DNA of 64,000 bases, from the NCBI RefSeq assembly GCF_026343295.1, contig NZ_JAPELY010000005.1:349629-413628 (forward strand). The letters are read 5' to 3'. This document shows, piece by piece, positions 17,123 through 25,123 of the stretch (position 1 is its first letter; each line of letters opens with the position of its first letter). This stretch comes from Streptomyces sp. NBC_00083 (GTDB lineage Bacteria; Actinomycetota; Actinomycetes; Streptomycetales; Streptomycetaceae). A program made the translations under genes and the position numbers. Under the pieces are notes generated by a model. It ran no database searches and was not told the DNA's origin. It was given only the letters and a program-made list of their open reading frames with translations.

Positions 17123-18540
17123 CCCACGAGCGTACGGGGCCGTTCGACCTCGTCCGCCCCCTGCCCGCGCTCTCCGCGCCGGCCCGGAAGGCGCCCGTCC
17201 CGCCGCAGCCGGCCCACGTACGCGCCCAGCCCGCGCAGGAACGACGTCGGCAGGAACACGGCGTCGGCGGCGATCATCGCGAGGGAGAAGAACGGCAGGC
17301 CCAGCAGGACCGCGATTCCGGCGTGCTCCAGCATCATCGCCACGAGCAGCACGTTCTTGACCCGCCGGTTGAACAGCGTGAACGGGAACGCCACCTGCAC
17401 CATGACCGTTCCATAGGTGAGCAGCATCACGATCACCCCGCTCGTGCCCAGCAGGGAGGAGAGTTCGGGCCACGGCGAGAAGTAGTCGAGCTTGAGCGGG
17501 TAGAACAGCGCGGTGCCGTCCTGCCAGCGGCTGCCCTGGATCTTGTACCAGCCGGCGGTCGCGTAGACCAGGCAGACCTCCGCCATGATCACGACCATGG
17601 CCGCGTTGTGCACGAGGTTGGCGAGGACGTCGAGCAGCGCCCGTGCGTCGGCGTCGGCGTAGCGGCGCACCGCCCACCACAGCCCCTGCACGGCCCACAT
17701 GCCCCAGAACACGACCCAGAGCCACCACTCGCCGCCGCCGAGGACGCCGGACCCGGACGTACGCCAGGTGCCGGCAAGGAGCGCGAGTCCGCACACCGCC
17801 CACAGCACCGGGCCGGCCCGGTCGCGGGCGTCCCGGCCGAGGGCGGCCGCGCGCGCCGCGCGCCGTGCGTCCAGCGACCAGACCTGGGCGCACCGCGTGA
17901 AGACGAGATAGATCGCCATCAGGTGGATGACGTTGTCACCGCCGTCCCCCACGAAGACGGAGCGATTCTGCAGGGAGAGCACGCCGATCATGAAGACGAC
18001 GGACATGGTGCGGGTGCGCCAGCCCAGCATCATCAGCACGCTGGACACGAGGGCGAGCGCGTACACGAGCTCGAACCAGACGGTGCTGTCGCTCCACAGG
18101 AGCGCGGTGAACGCGTGGTTGCCGCCCACCAGCCGGTTGCCGAGGTCCCAGCTCCAGGGGCCGTCCGGGCCGTACAGCTCACGCCGGTTGGGCAGTTCGC
18201 GCAGCAGGAAGAAGAGCCAGGTCGCGGAGAACCCGATCCGCACGACCGCGCTCTGGTACGGGCCGAGGGAGGCGGCCGAGGCGACCCGCACGGCGCGCGC
18301 CGCCCAGGTCTCGTCGCCGGCCGGCGACGGCGCGGCGCCCTGGGTGCGGGCCGGGTGCGGCACGGTGGCGCCGGGGCGGGCCGGGATCTTCACCGGGCCG
18401 GGGGCCGGGGCCTGTGCCGTGGCGGGGGCCGGGGCCGGGGCTTGTCCCGTAGCGGGGGCCGGGTTCGCCTCCGGGGCGCGGGCCTGCCAGGAGGGCTGCG
18501 CCGGGCGGTCGGCCGCGTCGTCGTGGTCGTACGGGGTCAC
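17119..18540 (-). CDS. HTTM-domain membrane protein (gamma-carboxylase-like)
   Basis: A 473-residue multi-helix membrane protein of the HTTM family, related to vitamin K-dependent gamma-glutamyl carboxylase. Recognisable parts are RIGFSATWLFFLLRELPNRR near the start of the domain, GDGGDNVIHLMAIYLVFTRC, and GWYKIQGSRWQDGTALFYPL. A Pro/Ala-rich cytoplasmic leader of about 80 residues precedes the first helix. The GTG at 18540 overlaps the DUF5819 stop. These two families occur together in actinomycetes, suggesting a shared complex; the substrate is unknown. Confidence 0.83.
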   Translation of the reverse strand: MTPYDHDDAADRPAQPSWQARAPEANPAPATGQAPAPAPATAQAPAPGPVKIPARPGATVPHPARTQGAAPSPAGDETWAARAVRVASAASLGPYQSAVVRIGFSATWLFFLLRELPNRRELYGPDGPWSWDLGNRLVGGNHAFTALLWSDSTVWFELVYALALVSSVLMMLGWRTRTMSVVFMIGVLSLQNRSVFVGDGGDNVIHLMAIYLVFTRCAQVWSLDARRAARAAALGRDARDRAGPVLWAVCGLALLAGTWRTSGSGVLGGGEWWLWVVFWGMWAVQGLWWAVRRYADADARALLDVLANLVHNAAMVVIMAEVCLVYATAGWYKIQGSRWQDGTALFYPLKLDYFSPWPELSSLLGTSGVIVMLLTYGTVMVQVAFPFTLFNRRVKNVLLVAMMLEHAGIAVLLGLPFFSLAMIAADAVFLPTSFLRGLGAYVGRLRRDGRLPGRRGERGQGADEVERPRTLVG

Positions 18541-19463
18541 CGCTTCGCCTCCGTGCGTGCGTCGCCGGCGCCCTTGGGCAGGTCGGCCGGGCCCACCGTC
18601 CACCAGGGGATCACCCGGTAGGACGGCCGGGTGTCGGTCTTCTCGTCGCTCCACGAGGGGCCCTTGACGGAGGTCGTCATGGACCTGAGCTGGATCCGGT
18701 CGACGGTGCCGCCGTCACGGTGCGCGCCGAGCCGGAGCATCACGATGCGCCTCAGGTACTGCTCGGAGAGCTCGCCGCGCAGCCCGTTCGGCTTGTTGTC
18801 GTCGGTGTGCGAGCCCACGAAGAAGTCCCAGCCGCGGCGCAGTTCGTTCTGCTCGGTGTGGCTGGGCAGCGGGTTGTGGCGGATGGCCGCGCCGTCCTGC
18901 GCCGAGAAGTCGATCCAGTCGGTGGTTTTGGTGCTGCCGTCCGGCAACTTGATCTCGGCGCGCCCCTGGACGTCGATGTTCTGCTGGAGCGGATTGGGCG
19001 CGAAGAGCTTCCAGTTCTGCTCGAACTCGGGGTAGATCCAGTCGTCCACCGCGGTGCCGTACTGCTTGCTGACGGTGTTGGACGGTGCGACGTGCAGGAA
19101 CACCATGCCGATGTGGACGCAGGCGATCACCGCGACGAGCGCGAGCCCGACGGCGGCCACCACCTGGTACCGCAGGGGGAGCCCGGCGATTCCCTGCGAG
19201 GGCCCGGCGTCGCCGTCGGCGGGGGCGGTCCCGTGGGCCGAGCGGGTGGCGGTATGTCCGTCCTGGGTGGCAGCGGAATCGAAAACGCCGCCCTCGGTTA
19301 CGCCGGACGCGGCGGCGTTTTCCGGGTGGGATTCGGTACCCGCCGGGGCCGCCGGACCGGTTGCCGCCCGGCCCCCGGAGCCGTCCGCACCCGCTCCGAC
19401 CTGCTCGGACGCACTTTCCTCGGCCTTGCCTCCGGCACTGGCCCCGTTCTCGTACGAATCCAT
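18537..19463 (-). CDS. DUF5819-family membrane protein
   Basis: A protein of about 308 residues with a disordered Gly/Ala/Glu-rich N-terminus of roughly 90 residues, one membrane helix (YQVVAAVGLALVAVIACVHI) and an extracytoplasmic domain containing WKLFAPNPLQQNIDVQGRAE, characteristic of DUF5819. The function is unknown; it is translationally coupled to the HTTM protein. The start is uncertain: ATG at 19463 is used here, and a GTG at 19496 lies in a DnaA-box sequence. Neither has a convincing ribosome site. Confidence 0.75.
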   Translation of the reverse strand: MDSYENGASAGGKAEESASEQVGAGADGSGGRAATGPAAPAGTESHPENAAASGVTEGGVFDSAATQDGHTATRSAHGTAPADGDAGPSQGIAGLPLRYQVVAAVGLALVAVIACVHIGMVFLHVAPSNTVSKQYGTAVDDWIYPEFEQNWKLFAPNPLQQNIDVQGRAEIKLPDGSTKTTDWIDFSAQDGAAIRHNPLPSHTEQNELRRGWDFFVGSHTDDNKPNGLRGELSEQYLRRIVMLRLGAHRDGGTVDRIQLRSMTTSVKGPSWSDEKTDTRPSYRVIPWWTVGPADLPKGAGDARTEAKR

Positions 19464-19488
19464 CCCGCCCCGATCGGCACCCGCTGAG

Positions 19489-19497
19489 TTATCCACA
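19489..19497 (+). other. DnaA box
   Basis: TTATCCACA in the divergent region between the DUF5819 gene and paaA. Confidence 0.55.
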
Positions 19498-19543
19498 GGG
19501 TTGACACCCTACGGGCCGTCGACTCACCATTGAAGTCACTGGA

Positions 19544-19559
19544 CCGAACGATCGGTCGG
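19544..19559. promoter_or_regulatory. TetR-type operator before paaABCDE
   Basis: CCGAACGATCGGTCGG, the exact reverse complement of the 16-mer before paaN. It ends 39 bases before the paaA start, a position suited to blocking RNA polymerase. Confidence 0.75.
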
Positions 19560-19598
19560 TTGGCGGACCACCGCACAGCAGCTCGGCAGGGGGCCTGA

Positions 19599-20588
19599 AT
19601 GACCGGAGTGACCGCGACAGCCACGGCAGCCGCAGAGACCGGCGCGTCGCACCAGGCGGTGTTCGACGCGGCCGTCGCAGCGGACGAGCGCATCGAGCCG
19701 CGCGACTGGATGCCCGAGGAGTACCGCTCCTCGCTGGTGCGCCAGATGGCGCAGCACGCCCATTCCGAGATCATCGGCATGCAGCCCGAGGCGAACTGGA
19801 TCACCCGCGCCCCGTCGCTGCGCCGCAAGGCGATCCTGATGGCGAAGGTCCAGGACGAGGCGGGCCACGGCCTCTACCTGTACAGCGCCGCCGAAACGCT
19901 CGGCACCGGCCGCGACGAACTCCTCGACAAGCTCCACTCGGGCCGCCAGAAGTACTCATCGATCTTCAACTACCCCACCCTGACCTGGGCCGACGTCGGC
20001 GCGATCGGCTGGCTCGTGGACGGCGCGGCGATCACCAACCAGGTCCCCCTGTGCCGCTGCTCCTACGGGCCCTACGCCCGCGCGATGGTGCGCATCTGCA
20101 AGGAGGAGTCCTTCCACCAGCGGCAGGGGTTCGAGCTCCTGCTCGCCCTGTCCCAGGGCACCCCCGAACAGCACGCCATGGCGCAGGACGCGGTGAACCG
20201 CTGGTGGTGGCCCTCCCTGATGATGTTCGGCCCGCCCGACGACGCGTCGGCGCACTCCGCGCAGTCGATGGCCTGGAAGATCAAGCGCCACTCCAACGAC
20301 GACCTGCGCCAGCGCTTCGTGGACATCGCGGTCGGCCAGGCCGAAGCACTGGGGCTCACCCTGCCCGACCCGGCGCTGCGCTGGAACGAGGAGCGCGGCC
20401 ACCACGACTTCGGCGAGATCGACTGGACGGAGTTCTGGGAGGTCCTCAAGGGCAACGGCCCCTGCAACGAGCAGCGGATCACCCAGCGCCGCCGGGCCCA
20501 CGAGGAAGGCGCCTGGGTCCGCGACGCGGCCGCCGCCTACGCCACCAAGCAGCAAGCGCAGCACGCGAACGGAGAGGCAACGGCATGA
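19599..20588 (+). CDS. paaA: Ring 1,2-phenylacetyl-CoA epoxidase subunit A
   Basis: The 329-residue catalytic diiron subunit of the multicomponent monooxygenase that epoxidises the aromatic ring of phenylacetyl-CoA. Diiron ligands are recognisable in QDEAGHGLYLYSAAE and CKEESFHQRQGFELL. The conserved CRCSYGPYARAMVRI and MFGPPDDASAHSAQSM complete the family pattern. An N-terminal Ala/Thr stretch of about 15 residues is extra. First gene of the operon, behind the TetR-type palindrome; the stop overlaps paaB (ATGA). Confidence 0.96.
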   Translation: MTGVTATATAAAETGASHQAVFDAAVAADERIEPRDWMPEEYRSSLVRQMAQHAHSEIIGMQPEANWITRAPSLRRKAILMAKVQDEAGHGLYLYSAAETLGTGRDELLDKLHSGRQKYSSIFNYPTLTWADVGAIGWLVDGAAITNQVPLCRCSYGPYARAMVRICKEESFHQRQGFELLLALSQGTPEQHAMAQDAVNRWWWPSLMMFGPPDDASAHSAQSMAWKIKRHSNDDLRQRFVDIAVGQAEALGLTLPDPALRWNEERGHHDFGEIDWTEFWEVLKGNGPCNEQRITQRRRAHEEGAWVRDAAAAYATKQQAQHANGEATA

Positions 20589-20872
20589 GCACGCACGACT
20601 GGCCGCTGTGGGAGGTGTTCGTGCGCTCGCGCCGCGGGCTCTCCCACACCCACGCGGGAAGCCTGCACGCGCCCGACGCCGAAATGGCCCTGCGCAACGC
20701 CCGCGACCTCTACACCCGCAGGTCGGAGGGCATCTCCATCTGGGTCGTGCCGTCCACGGCGATCAGCGCCTCCTCGCCCGACGAGAAGGACTCGTTCTTC
20801 GACCCGGCCGCCGACAAGCCCTACCGCCACCCGACGTTCTACGAGATCCCCGAAGGGGTGAAGCACCTGTGA
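20585..20872 (+). CDS. paaB: Ring 1,2-phenylacetyl-CoA epoxidase subunit B
   Basis: A 95-residue small subunit of the epoxidase, beginning MSTHDWPLWEVFVRSRRGLS and containing HTHAGSLHAPDAEMALRNAR, both highly conserved in PaaB. It bridges catalytic heterodimers. ATG at 20585 overlaps the paaA stop and its own stop overlaps the paaC start, so it is locked into the operon. Confidence 0.95.
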   Translation: MSTHDWPLWEVFVRSRRGLSHTHAGSLHAPDAEMALRNARDLYTRRSEGISIWVVPSTAISASSPDEKDSFFDPAADKPYRHPTFYEIPEGVKHL

Positions 20873-21588
20873 CCGCCCTCGTCTCGACGGACGCCGCCCT
20901 GGCCCTCGGCGACGACGCGCTCGTGCTGTCGCACCGGCTGGGGGAGTGGGCGGGCCACGCCCCCGTCCTCGAAGAAGAGGTCGCCCTCGCCAACATCGCC
21001 CTCGACCTGCTCGGCCAGGCCCGGATCCTGCTCTCGCAGGCCGGCGACGAGGACGAGCTGGCCTACCTCCGCGAGGAGCGGTCCTTCCGCAACCTCCAGC
21101 TCGTCGAGCAGCCGAACGGCGACTTCGCCCACACCATCGCGCGCCAGCTGTACTTCTCGACGTACCAGCACCTGCTCTACGGCGAACTGGCCGCGTTGGA
21201 AGGCGAGTTCACCGGCCTTGCGGCGAAGGCGGTCAAGGAGGTCGACTACCACCGCGACCACGCCGAGCTGTGGACACTGCGCCTGGGCGACGGCACCGAG
21301 GAGAGCCACCGGCGGATGCAGCAGGCCTGCGACGCGCTGTGGCGGTTCACCGGCGAGATGTTCCAGCCCGTCCCCGGCCTCGACATCGACTGGGCCGGCC
21401 TGGACGCGCGGTGGACGGCGTCGGTGACGACGATCCTGAGCCGGGCCACCCTGACCGTCCCCGAAGGCCCCCGCACCGGCGCCTGGGCGGCCGGAGCAGG
21501 CCGGCAGGGCCTGCACACCGAATCCTTCGGGCGGATGCTCGCCGAAATGCAGCACCTGCACCGCAGCCACCCGGGGGCGTCATGGTGA
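20869..21588 (+). CDS. paaC: Ring 1,2-phenylacetyl-CoA epoxidase subunit C
   Basis: The 239-residue structural partner of PaaA, ferritin-like but without a catalytic iron site. Blocks are LSHRLGEWAGHAPVLEEEVA, ANIALDLLGQARILLS and EVDYHRDHAELWTLRLGDGT. It starts with GTG at 20869 inside the paaB stop (GTGA); the longer upstream frame is antisense-like sequence inside paaB. The stop overlaps paaD. Confidence 0.95.
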   Translation: MTALVSTDAALALGDDALVLSHRLGEWAGHAPVLEEEVALANIALDLLGQARILLSQAGDEDELAYLREERSFRNLQLVEQPNGDFAHTIARQLYFSTYQHLLYGELAALEGEFTGLAAKAVKEVDYHRDHAELWTLRLGDGTEESHRRMQQACDALWRFTGEMFQPVPGLDIDWAGLDARWTASVTTILSRATLTVPEGPRTGAWAAGAGRQGLHTESFGRMLAEMQHLHRSHPGASW

Positions 21589-22085
21589 CCGACACCCGCC
21601 CCACCCCGCTGGAGAGCGAACTGCGCCGCCTCGCCGGCTCCGTCCCCGACCCCGAACTGCCGGTCCTGACCCTCGACGAGCTCGGCGTGCTGCGCGGCCT
21701 CCACGTGGAAGCCCCCGGCAAGGTGCGGGTCGAGCTCACCCCGACCTACACCGGCTGCCCCGCCGTCGAGACCATGACCTCGGACATCGAGCGCGTCCTG
21801 CACGACCACGGCATCCCCGAGGTGTCCGTCGTCCGGGTCCTCCTCCCCGCCTGGTCGACCGACGACATCAGCGCCGAAGGGCGCCGCAAACTCGCCGAGT
21901 TCGGCATAGCGCCCCCGCGCCCGCACACCGCGGAGGGCCCGGTCGCGCTCACCTTGTCGGTGCGGTGCCCGCACTGCGGATCCACCGACACCGAGCTGCT
22001 CAGCCGGTTCTCCTCCACCGCGTGCAAGGCGCTGCGCCGCTGCGTGTCCTGCCGTGAACCGTTCGACCACTTCAAGGAGTTGTAG
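21582..22085 (+). CDS. paaD: PaaD, DUF59-type iron-sulfur maturation factor
   Basis: A 167-residue protein required for an active epoxidase. The N-terminal DUF59 domain has SVPDPELPVLTLDELGVLRG and TPTYTGCPAVETM with the conserved Cys. The C-terminal zinc-finger-like part has CPHCGS and CVSCREPFDHFKEL. It is related to the SufT/CIA2 family, which delivers Fe-S clusters. ATG at 21582 overlaps the paaC stop by 7 bases. Confidence 0.94.
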   Translation: MVTDTRPTPLESELRRLAGSVPDPELPVLTLDELGVLRGLHVEAPGKVRVELTPTYTGCPAVETMTSDIERVLHDHGIPEVSVVRVLLPAWSTDDISAEGRRKLAEFGIAPPRPHTAEGPVALTLSVRCPHCGSTDTELLSRFSSTACKALRRCVSCREPFDHFKEL

Positions 22086-23138
22086 ATGTTCCATCCGCTC
22101 CGGGTCAGCGAGGTCGAGCGGCTCACGGACGACGCGGTGGCCGTCACCTTCGCCGTGCCGCCCGAACTCCGCGAGGCCTACCGGCACCTCCCCGGCCAGC
22201 ATCTCGCCCTGCGCCGCACCGTGGGCGACGAGGAGATCCGCAGGACTTACTCGATCTGCGCCCCCGCCGTGGAAGCGCCGGACGAGCCGGTGCTGCGCGT
22301 CGGCATCCGGGTCGTGGAAGGCGGCGCGTTCTCCACGTACGCCTTCAAGGAACTGTCCGTCGGCGACACGGTCGACGTCATGGAACCGATGGGCCGCTTC
22401 GTCCTGCCCCCGCGCCCCGGCCACTTCGCCGCGGTCGTCGGAGGCAGCGGCATCACCCCGGTCCTGTCGATCGCGGCGACCCTGCTCGCCCGCGAACCCG
22501 AGGCACGGTTCTGCCTCATACGCAGCGACCGCAGCGCCGCGTCGACGATGTTCCTCGAAGAGACCGCCGACCTGAAGGACCGCTACCCCGAACGGTTCCA
22601 ACTGGTCACCGCGTTGTCCCGGGAGGAGCAGCAGTCCGGGCTGCCCTCGGGCCGCCTCGACCGCGAGCGGCTCGACACCCTGCTTCCGGCGCTGCTCCCC
22701 GTCGCCGACATCGACGGCTGGTTCCTGTGCGGGCCCTTCGGCCTGGTCCAGGGGGCCGAGCGGGCGCTGCGCGGGCTCGGCGTCGACCGCAACCGCATCC
22801 ACCAGGAGATCTTCCACGTGGACGCGGCGCCCGCCCCGGTGGCCGCCGCGACCGCACCCTCGCACGCCACCCTCACCGCCACGCTCGACGGCCGCTCCGG
22901 CAACTGGCCGGTGCGCGAAGGCGAATCGCTCCTGGAAACGGTGCTGCGCGCCCGCGCGGACGCGCCGTACGCCTGCAAGGGCGGGGTGTGCGGGACGTGC
23001 CGGGCCTTCCTGGTCAAGGGCGAGGTGCGAATGGAGCGCAACTTCGCGCTGGAGCCGGAGGAGACGGAGGCCGGCTACGTACTGGCCTGCCAGTCGCACC
23101 CCGCCACGGGAGAGGTGGAGCTCGACTTCGACCGGTGA
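22086..23138 (+). CDS. paaE: PaaE, NADPH-dependent reductase of the epoxidase
   Basis: A 350-residue electron-transfer subunit. An N-terminal FAD domain contains RRTYSICAPA, an NAD(P) domain contains VVGGSGITPVLSIAATLL, and a C-terminal plant-type 2Fe-2S ferredoxin domain has CKGGVCGTC plus a later Cys in VLACQSHP. It passes electrons from NADPH to the PaaA diiron site. Its ATG directly follows the paaD stop with no spacer. It is the last gene of the operon in the window; paaF/G/J/K do not follow. Confidence 0.95.
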   Translation: MFHPLRVSEVERLTDDAVAVTFAVPPELREAYRHLPGQHLALRRTVGDEEIRRTYSICAPAVEAPDEPVLRVGIRVVEGGAFSTYAFKELSVGDTVDVMEPMGRFVLPPRPGHFAAVVGGSGITPVLSIAATLLAREPEARFCLIRSDRSAASTMFLEETADLKDRYPERFQLVTALSREEQQSGLPSGRLDRERLDTLLPALLPVADIDGWFLCGPFGLVQGAERALRGLGVDRNRIHQEIFHVDAAPAPVAAATAPSHATLTATLDGRSGNWPVREGESLLETVLRARADAPYACKGGVCGTCRAFLVKGEVRMERNFALEPEETEAGYVLACQSHPATGEVELDFDR

Positions 23139-23161
23139 GGCAGGTGACGCACTGCTCTCGT

Positions 23162-23213
23162 GGCGCAGTGCCCCTGCGGCGCAGTGCCCTTACGTGGCGC
23201 GCTGCCCCTGCGT
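23162..23213. repeat. Degenerate tandem repeat after paaE
   Basis: About three imperfect copies of GGCGCAGTGCCCCTGCGT (16-18 bases each) begin 24 bases after the paaE stop. They are noncoding as far as I can see. Confidence 0.6.
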
Positions 23214-23259
23214 GGTGGCCTACACCGTGGTCCCGGGCCGGGCCGGCTCCTGCCGGGCC

Positions 23260-23319
23260 GGCCCATGACTGTCTGGCCCATGGCTGATCGGCCCATGACT
23301 GTTCGGCCTGTGACTGTCC
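23260..23319. repeat. Four 15-bp tandem repeats
   Basis: Four consecutive 15-base units close to GGCCCATGACTGTTC, each differing by one to four bases, within the 352-base gap between paaE and the acyl-CoA dehydrogenase. Confidence 0.75.
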
Positions 23320-23376
23320 GGTTCCCGCCGGTCCGGAACCCGGGGCGGCCGGTGGGGCGCGCCCATTCCCATCCCG

Positions 23377-23390
23377 TAGAACCTGTTCTA
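23377..23390. promoter_or_regulatory. KstR-like palindrome before acyl-CoA dehydrogenase
   Basis: TAGAACCTGTTCTA is a perfect 6-2-6 palindrome. It fits the TnnAACnnGTTnnA pattern of the TetR regulator KstR as I know it. It is 100 bases before the gene's start. A regulator cannot be assigned from this window. Confidence 0.6.
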
Positions 23391-23490
23391 TCTTGACGAT
23401 CCGTCAGATCCGGTAGGGGCAAGCGCCGTTCGCGGCGCGATGCGAGCGCCCCACCCCGGACAGAACCGGTGCATGCGGGAGGACAAGGCC

Positions 23491-24639
23491 GTGGACTTCA
23501 CCTTCACCGAGGAGCAGCGGGCAGCCGTCGAGGCCGCTCAAGCCGTCTTCGCCGGCGTCGCACCCGACGCGGTACCCAGCCCCGCCCTCACCGCGGGCGC
23601 CGTCGCCGACGACTTCGACCGCGCCCTGTGGGCCAAGCTCGCCGCGTCCGACCTGCTGAGCCTGGTGATCGACACCGAGTACGGCGGAGCCGGCCTCGAC
23701 CCCATCGCCCTCTGCCTCCTGCTGCGCGAATCGGCCAGGGTCCTCGCCCGGGTGCCGCTCCTCGAAACCAGCGCGGTCGCCCTGACCGTACAGCGGTACG
23801 CACAGGGCGAGTTGAGCCGGGAACTGCTGCCCGCCATCGGCCGGGGCGACCTCGTCGTCACCGTCGCCGCCAACGGCCGCACCGGCCACGACGGCGCCGA
23901 ACTCGCCGTCACCGCCCGCCGCGACGGCGACCACTGGACCCTGGACGGCGCCCAGACCGGAGTGCCCTGGGCCCAGACCTGCGACCGCGTCGCCGTGCCC
24001 GCCCACACCGCCGACGGCCACACCGTCCTGGCCCTGATCCCCCGCGACCACCAGGGCGTCACCCTCGCCGACCAGGTCTCCACTAGCGGCGAACGCTTCG
24101 CCGAACTCCACCTCGACGGCGTACCGCTCACCGCGTCCGCGGTCATCGAAACCGACGGCGCCTGGGAATGGCTGCACCGGCTCCTCGCCACCGGAACCTG
24201 CGCCCTGGCCCTGGGCCTCGGCGAGGCCGTCCTCGCCATGACCAGCCAATACACCGGAAAACGCGAGCAGTTCGGCCACCCGGTCGCCACTTTCCAGGCA
24301 GTCGCCGTCCAGGCCGCGGACCGCTACATCGACCTGCGCGCCATGGAAGCCACCCTCTGGCAGGCCGCCTGGCGCATCAGCACCGACGCCCCCGGCGCAC
24401 TGCCCGCCGCCGGTGACGTGGCGGTCGCCAAGATCTGGGCGTCCGAAGGCGTACGCCGCGTCGTCCAGACCGCCCAGCACCTGCACGGCGGCTTCGGCGC
24501 CGACACCGACTACGCACTGCACCGCTACCACGCCTGGGCCAAGCAGCTGGAACTCTCCCTCGGCCCCGCCGCCGCCCACGAGGAGGCCCTCGGCGACCTC
24601 CTCGCCGCGCACCCGCTCGGCCAGACCACCTGGGCCTGA
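23491..24639 (+). CDS. Acyl-CoA dehydrogenase
   Basis: A 382-residue FAD-dependent acyl-CoA dehydrogenase. The all-alpha N-terminus starts VDFTFTEEQRAAVEAAQAVF, the beta domain is around residues 120-220, and the C-terminal helical domain contains TSQYTGKREQFGHPVATFQA and VQTAQHLHGGFGADTDYALH, the latter typical of the family. GTG at 23491 has GGGAGGA eight bases upstream and gives the normal N-terminus; an ATG at 23440 adds 17 unlike residues. It probably desaturates an acyl- or steroid-derived CoA thioester; the substrate is open. Confidence 0.88.
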   Translation: MDFTFTEEQRAAVEAAQAVFAGVAPDAVPSPALTAGAVADDFDRALWAKLAASDLLSLVIDTEYGGAGLDPIALCLLLRESARVLARVPLLETSAVALTVQRYAQGELSRELLPAIGRGDLVVTVAANGRTGHDGAELAVTARRDGDHWTLDGAQTGVPWAQTCDRVAVPAHTADGHTVLALIPRDHQGVTLADQVSTSGERFAELHLDGVPLTASAVIETDGAWEWLHRLLATGTCALALGLGEAVLAMTSQYTGKREQFGHPVATFQAVAVQAADRYIDLRAMEATLWQAAWRISTDAPGALPAAGDVAVAKIWASEGVRRVVQTAQHLHGGFGADTDYALHRYHAWAKQLELSLGPAAAHEEALGDLLAAHPLGQTTWA

Positions 24640-24656
24640 CCACCCTGGGCCGGGCC

Positions 24657-24722
24657 GGACCATGCAGCGACGGTCCGGTCGGCTCGGCAGGACCACGCAG
24701 CGACGGTCCGGTCGGCCGGGCC
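24657..24722. repeat. 33-bp direct repeat, two copies
   Basis: Two adjacent 33-base copies starting GGACCAtGCAGCGACGGT at 24657 and 24690, differing at a few positions. They lie between the convergent acyl-CoA dehydrogenase and rhodanese genes. Confidence 0.7.
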
Positions 24723-24733
24723 GGCCGGGTCCG

Positions 24734-25078
24734 TCAGACGACCGTGCCCGGCGCGCCCTGCGCGTCGACGACCTTGCGGCCCGCTGCCTCCCACACCTGC
24801 ATGCCGCCGTCGACGTTCACCGCGTCGATGCCCTGCTGCACCAAGTACTGCGTGACCTGCGCGGACCGCCCACCGACCCGGCACATCACATACGCCCGGC
24901 GCCCGTCCGCGACCGCCTCCGTCACCTCACCGAAGCGCGCCACGAACGCGCTCATCGGCACGTGCAGCGCGCCCTCGGCATGCCCCGCCGCCCACTCGTC
25001 GTCCTCACGGACATCGAGGACCAGGGCGTCGGCCGGCACCTCGGCGACGTCCACCGAGGGCAGCTGGGCGAAATTCAT
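24734..25078 (-). CDS. Single-domain rhodanese
   Basis: A 114-residue rhodanese-like protein. LVLDVREDDEWAAGHAEGAL is the substrate-side motif and the active loop is CRVGGRS with Cys66. The full catalytic Cys suggests sulfur transfer to an acceptor rather than only binding. The protein is cytoplasmic and without a signal. It starts 45 bases after the J-domain gene stop in the same direction, so co-transcription is likely. The partner is unknown. Confidence 0.88.
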   Translation of the reverse strand: MNFAQLPSVDVAEVPADALVLDVREDDEWAAGHAEGALHVPMSAFVARFGEVTEAVADGRRAYVMCRVGGRSAQVTQYLVQQGIDAVNVDGGMQVWEAAGRKVVDAQGAPGTVV

Positions 25079-25123
25079 GGGTCATGCCTTCTCTCGTACG
25101 AACCCGGCAGGTCCTTGTGAACG

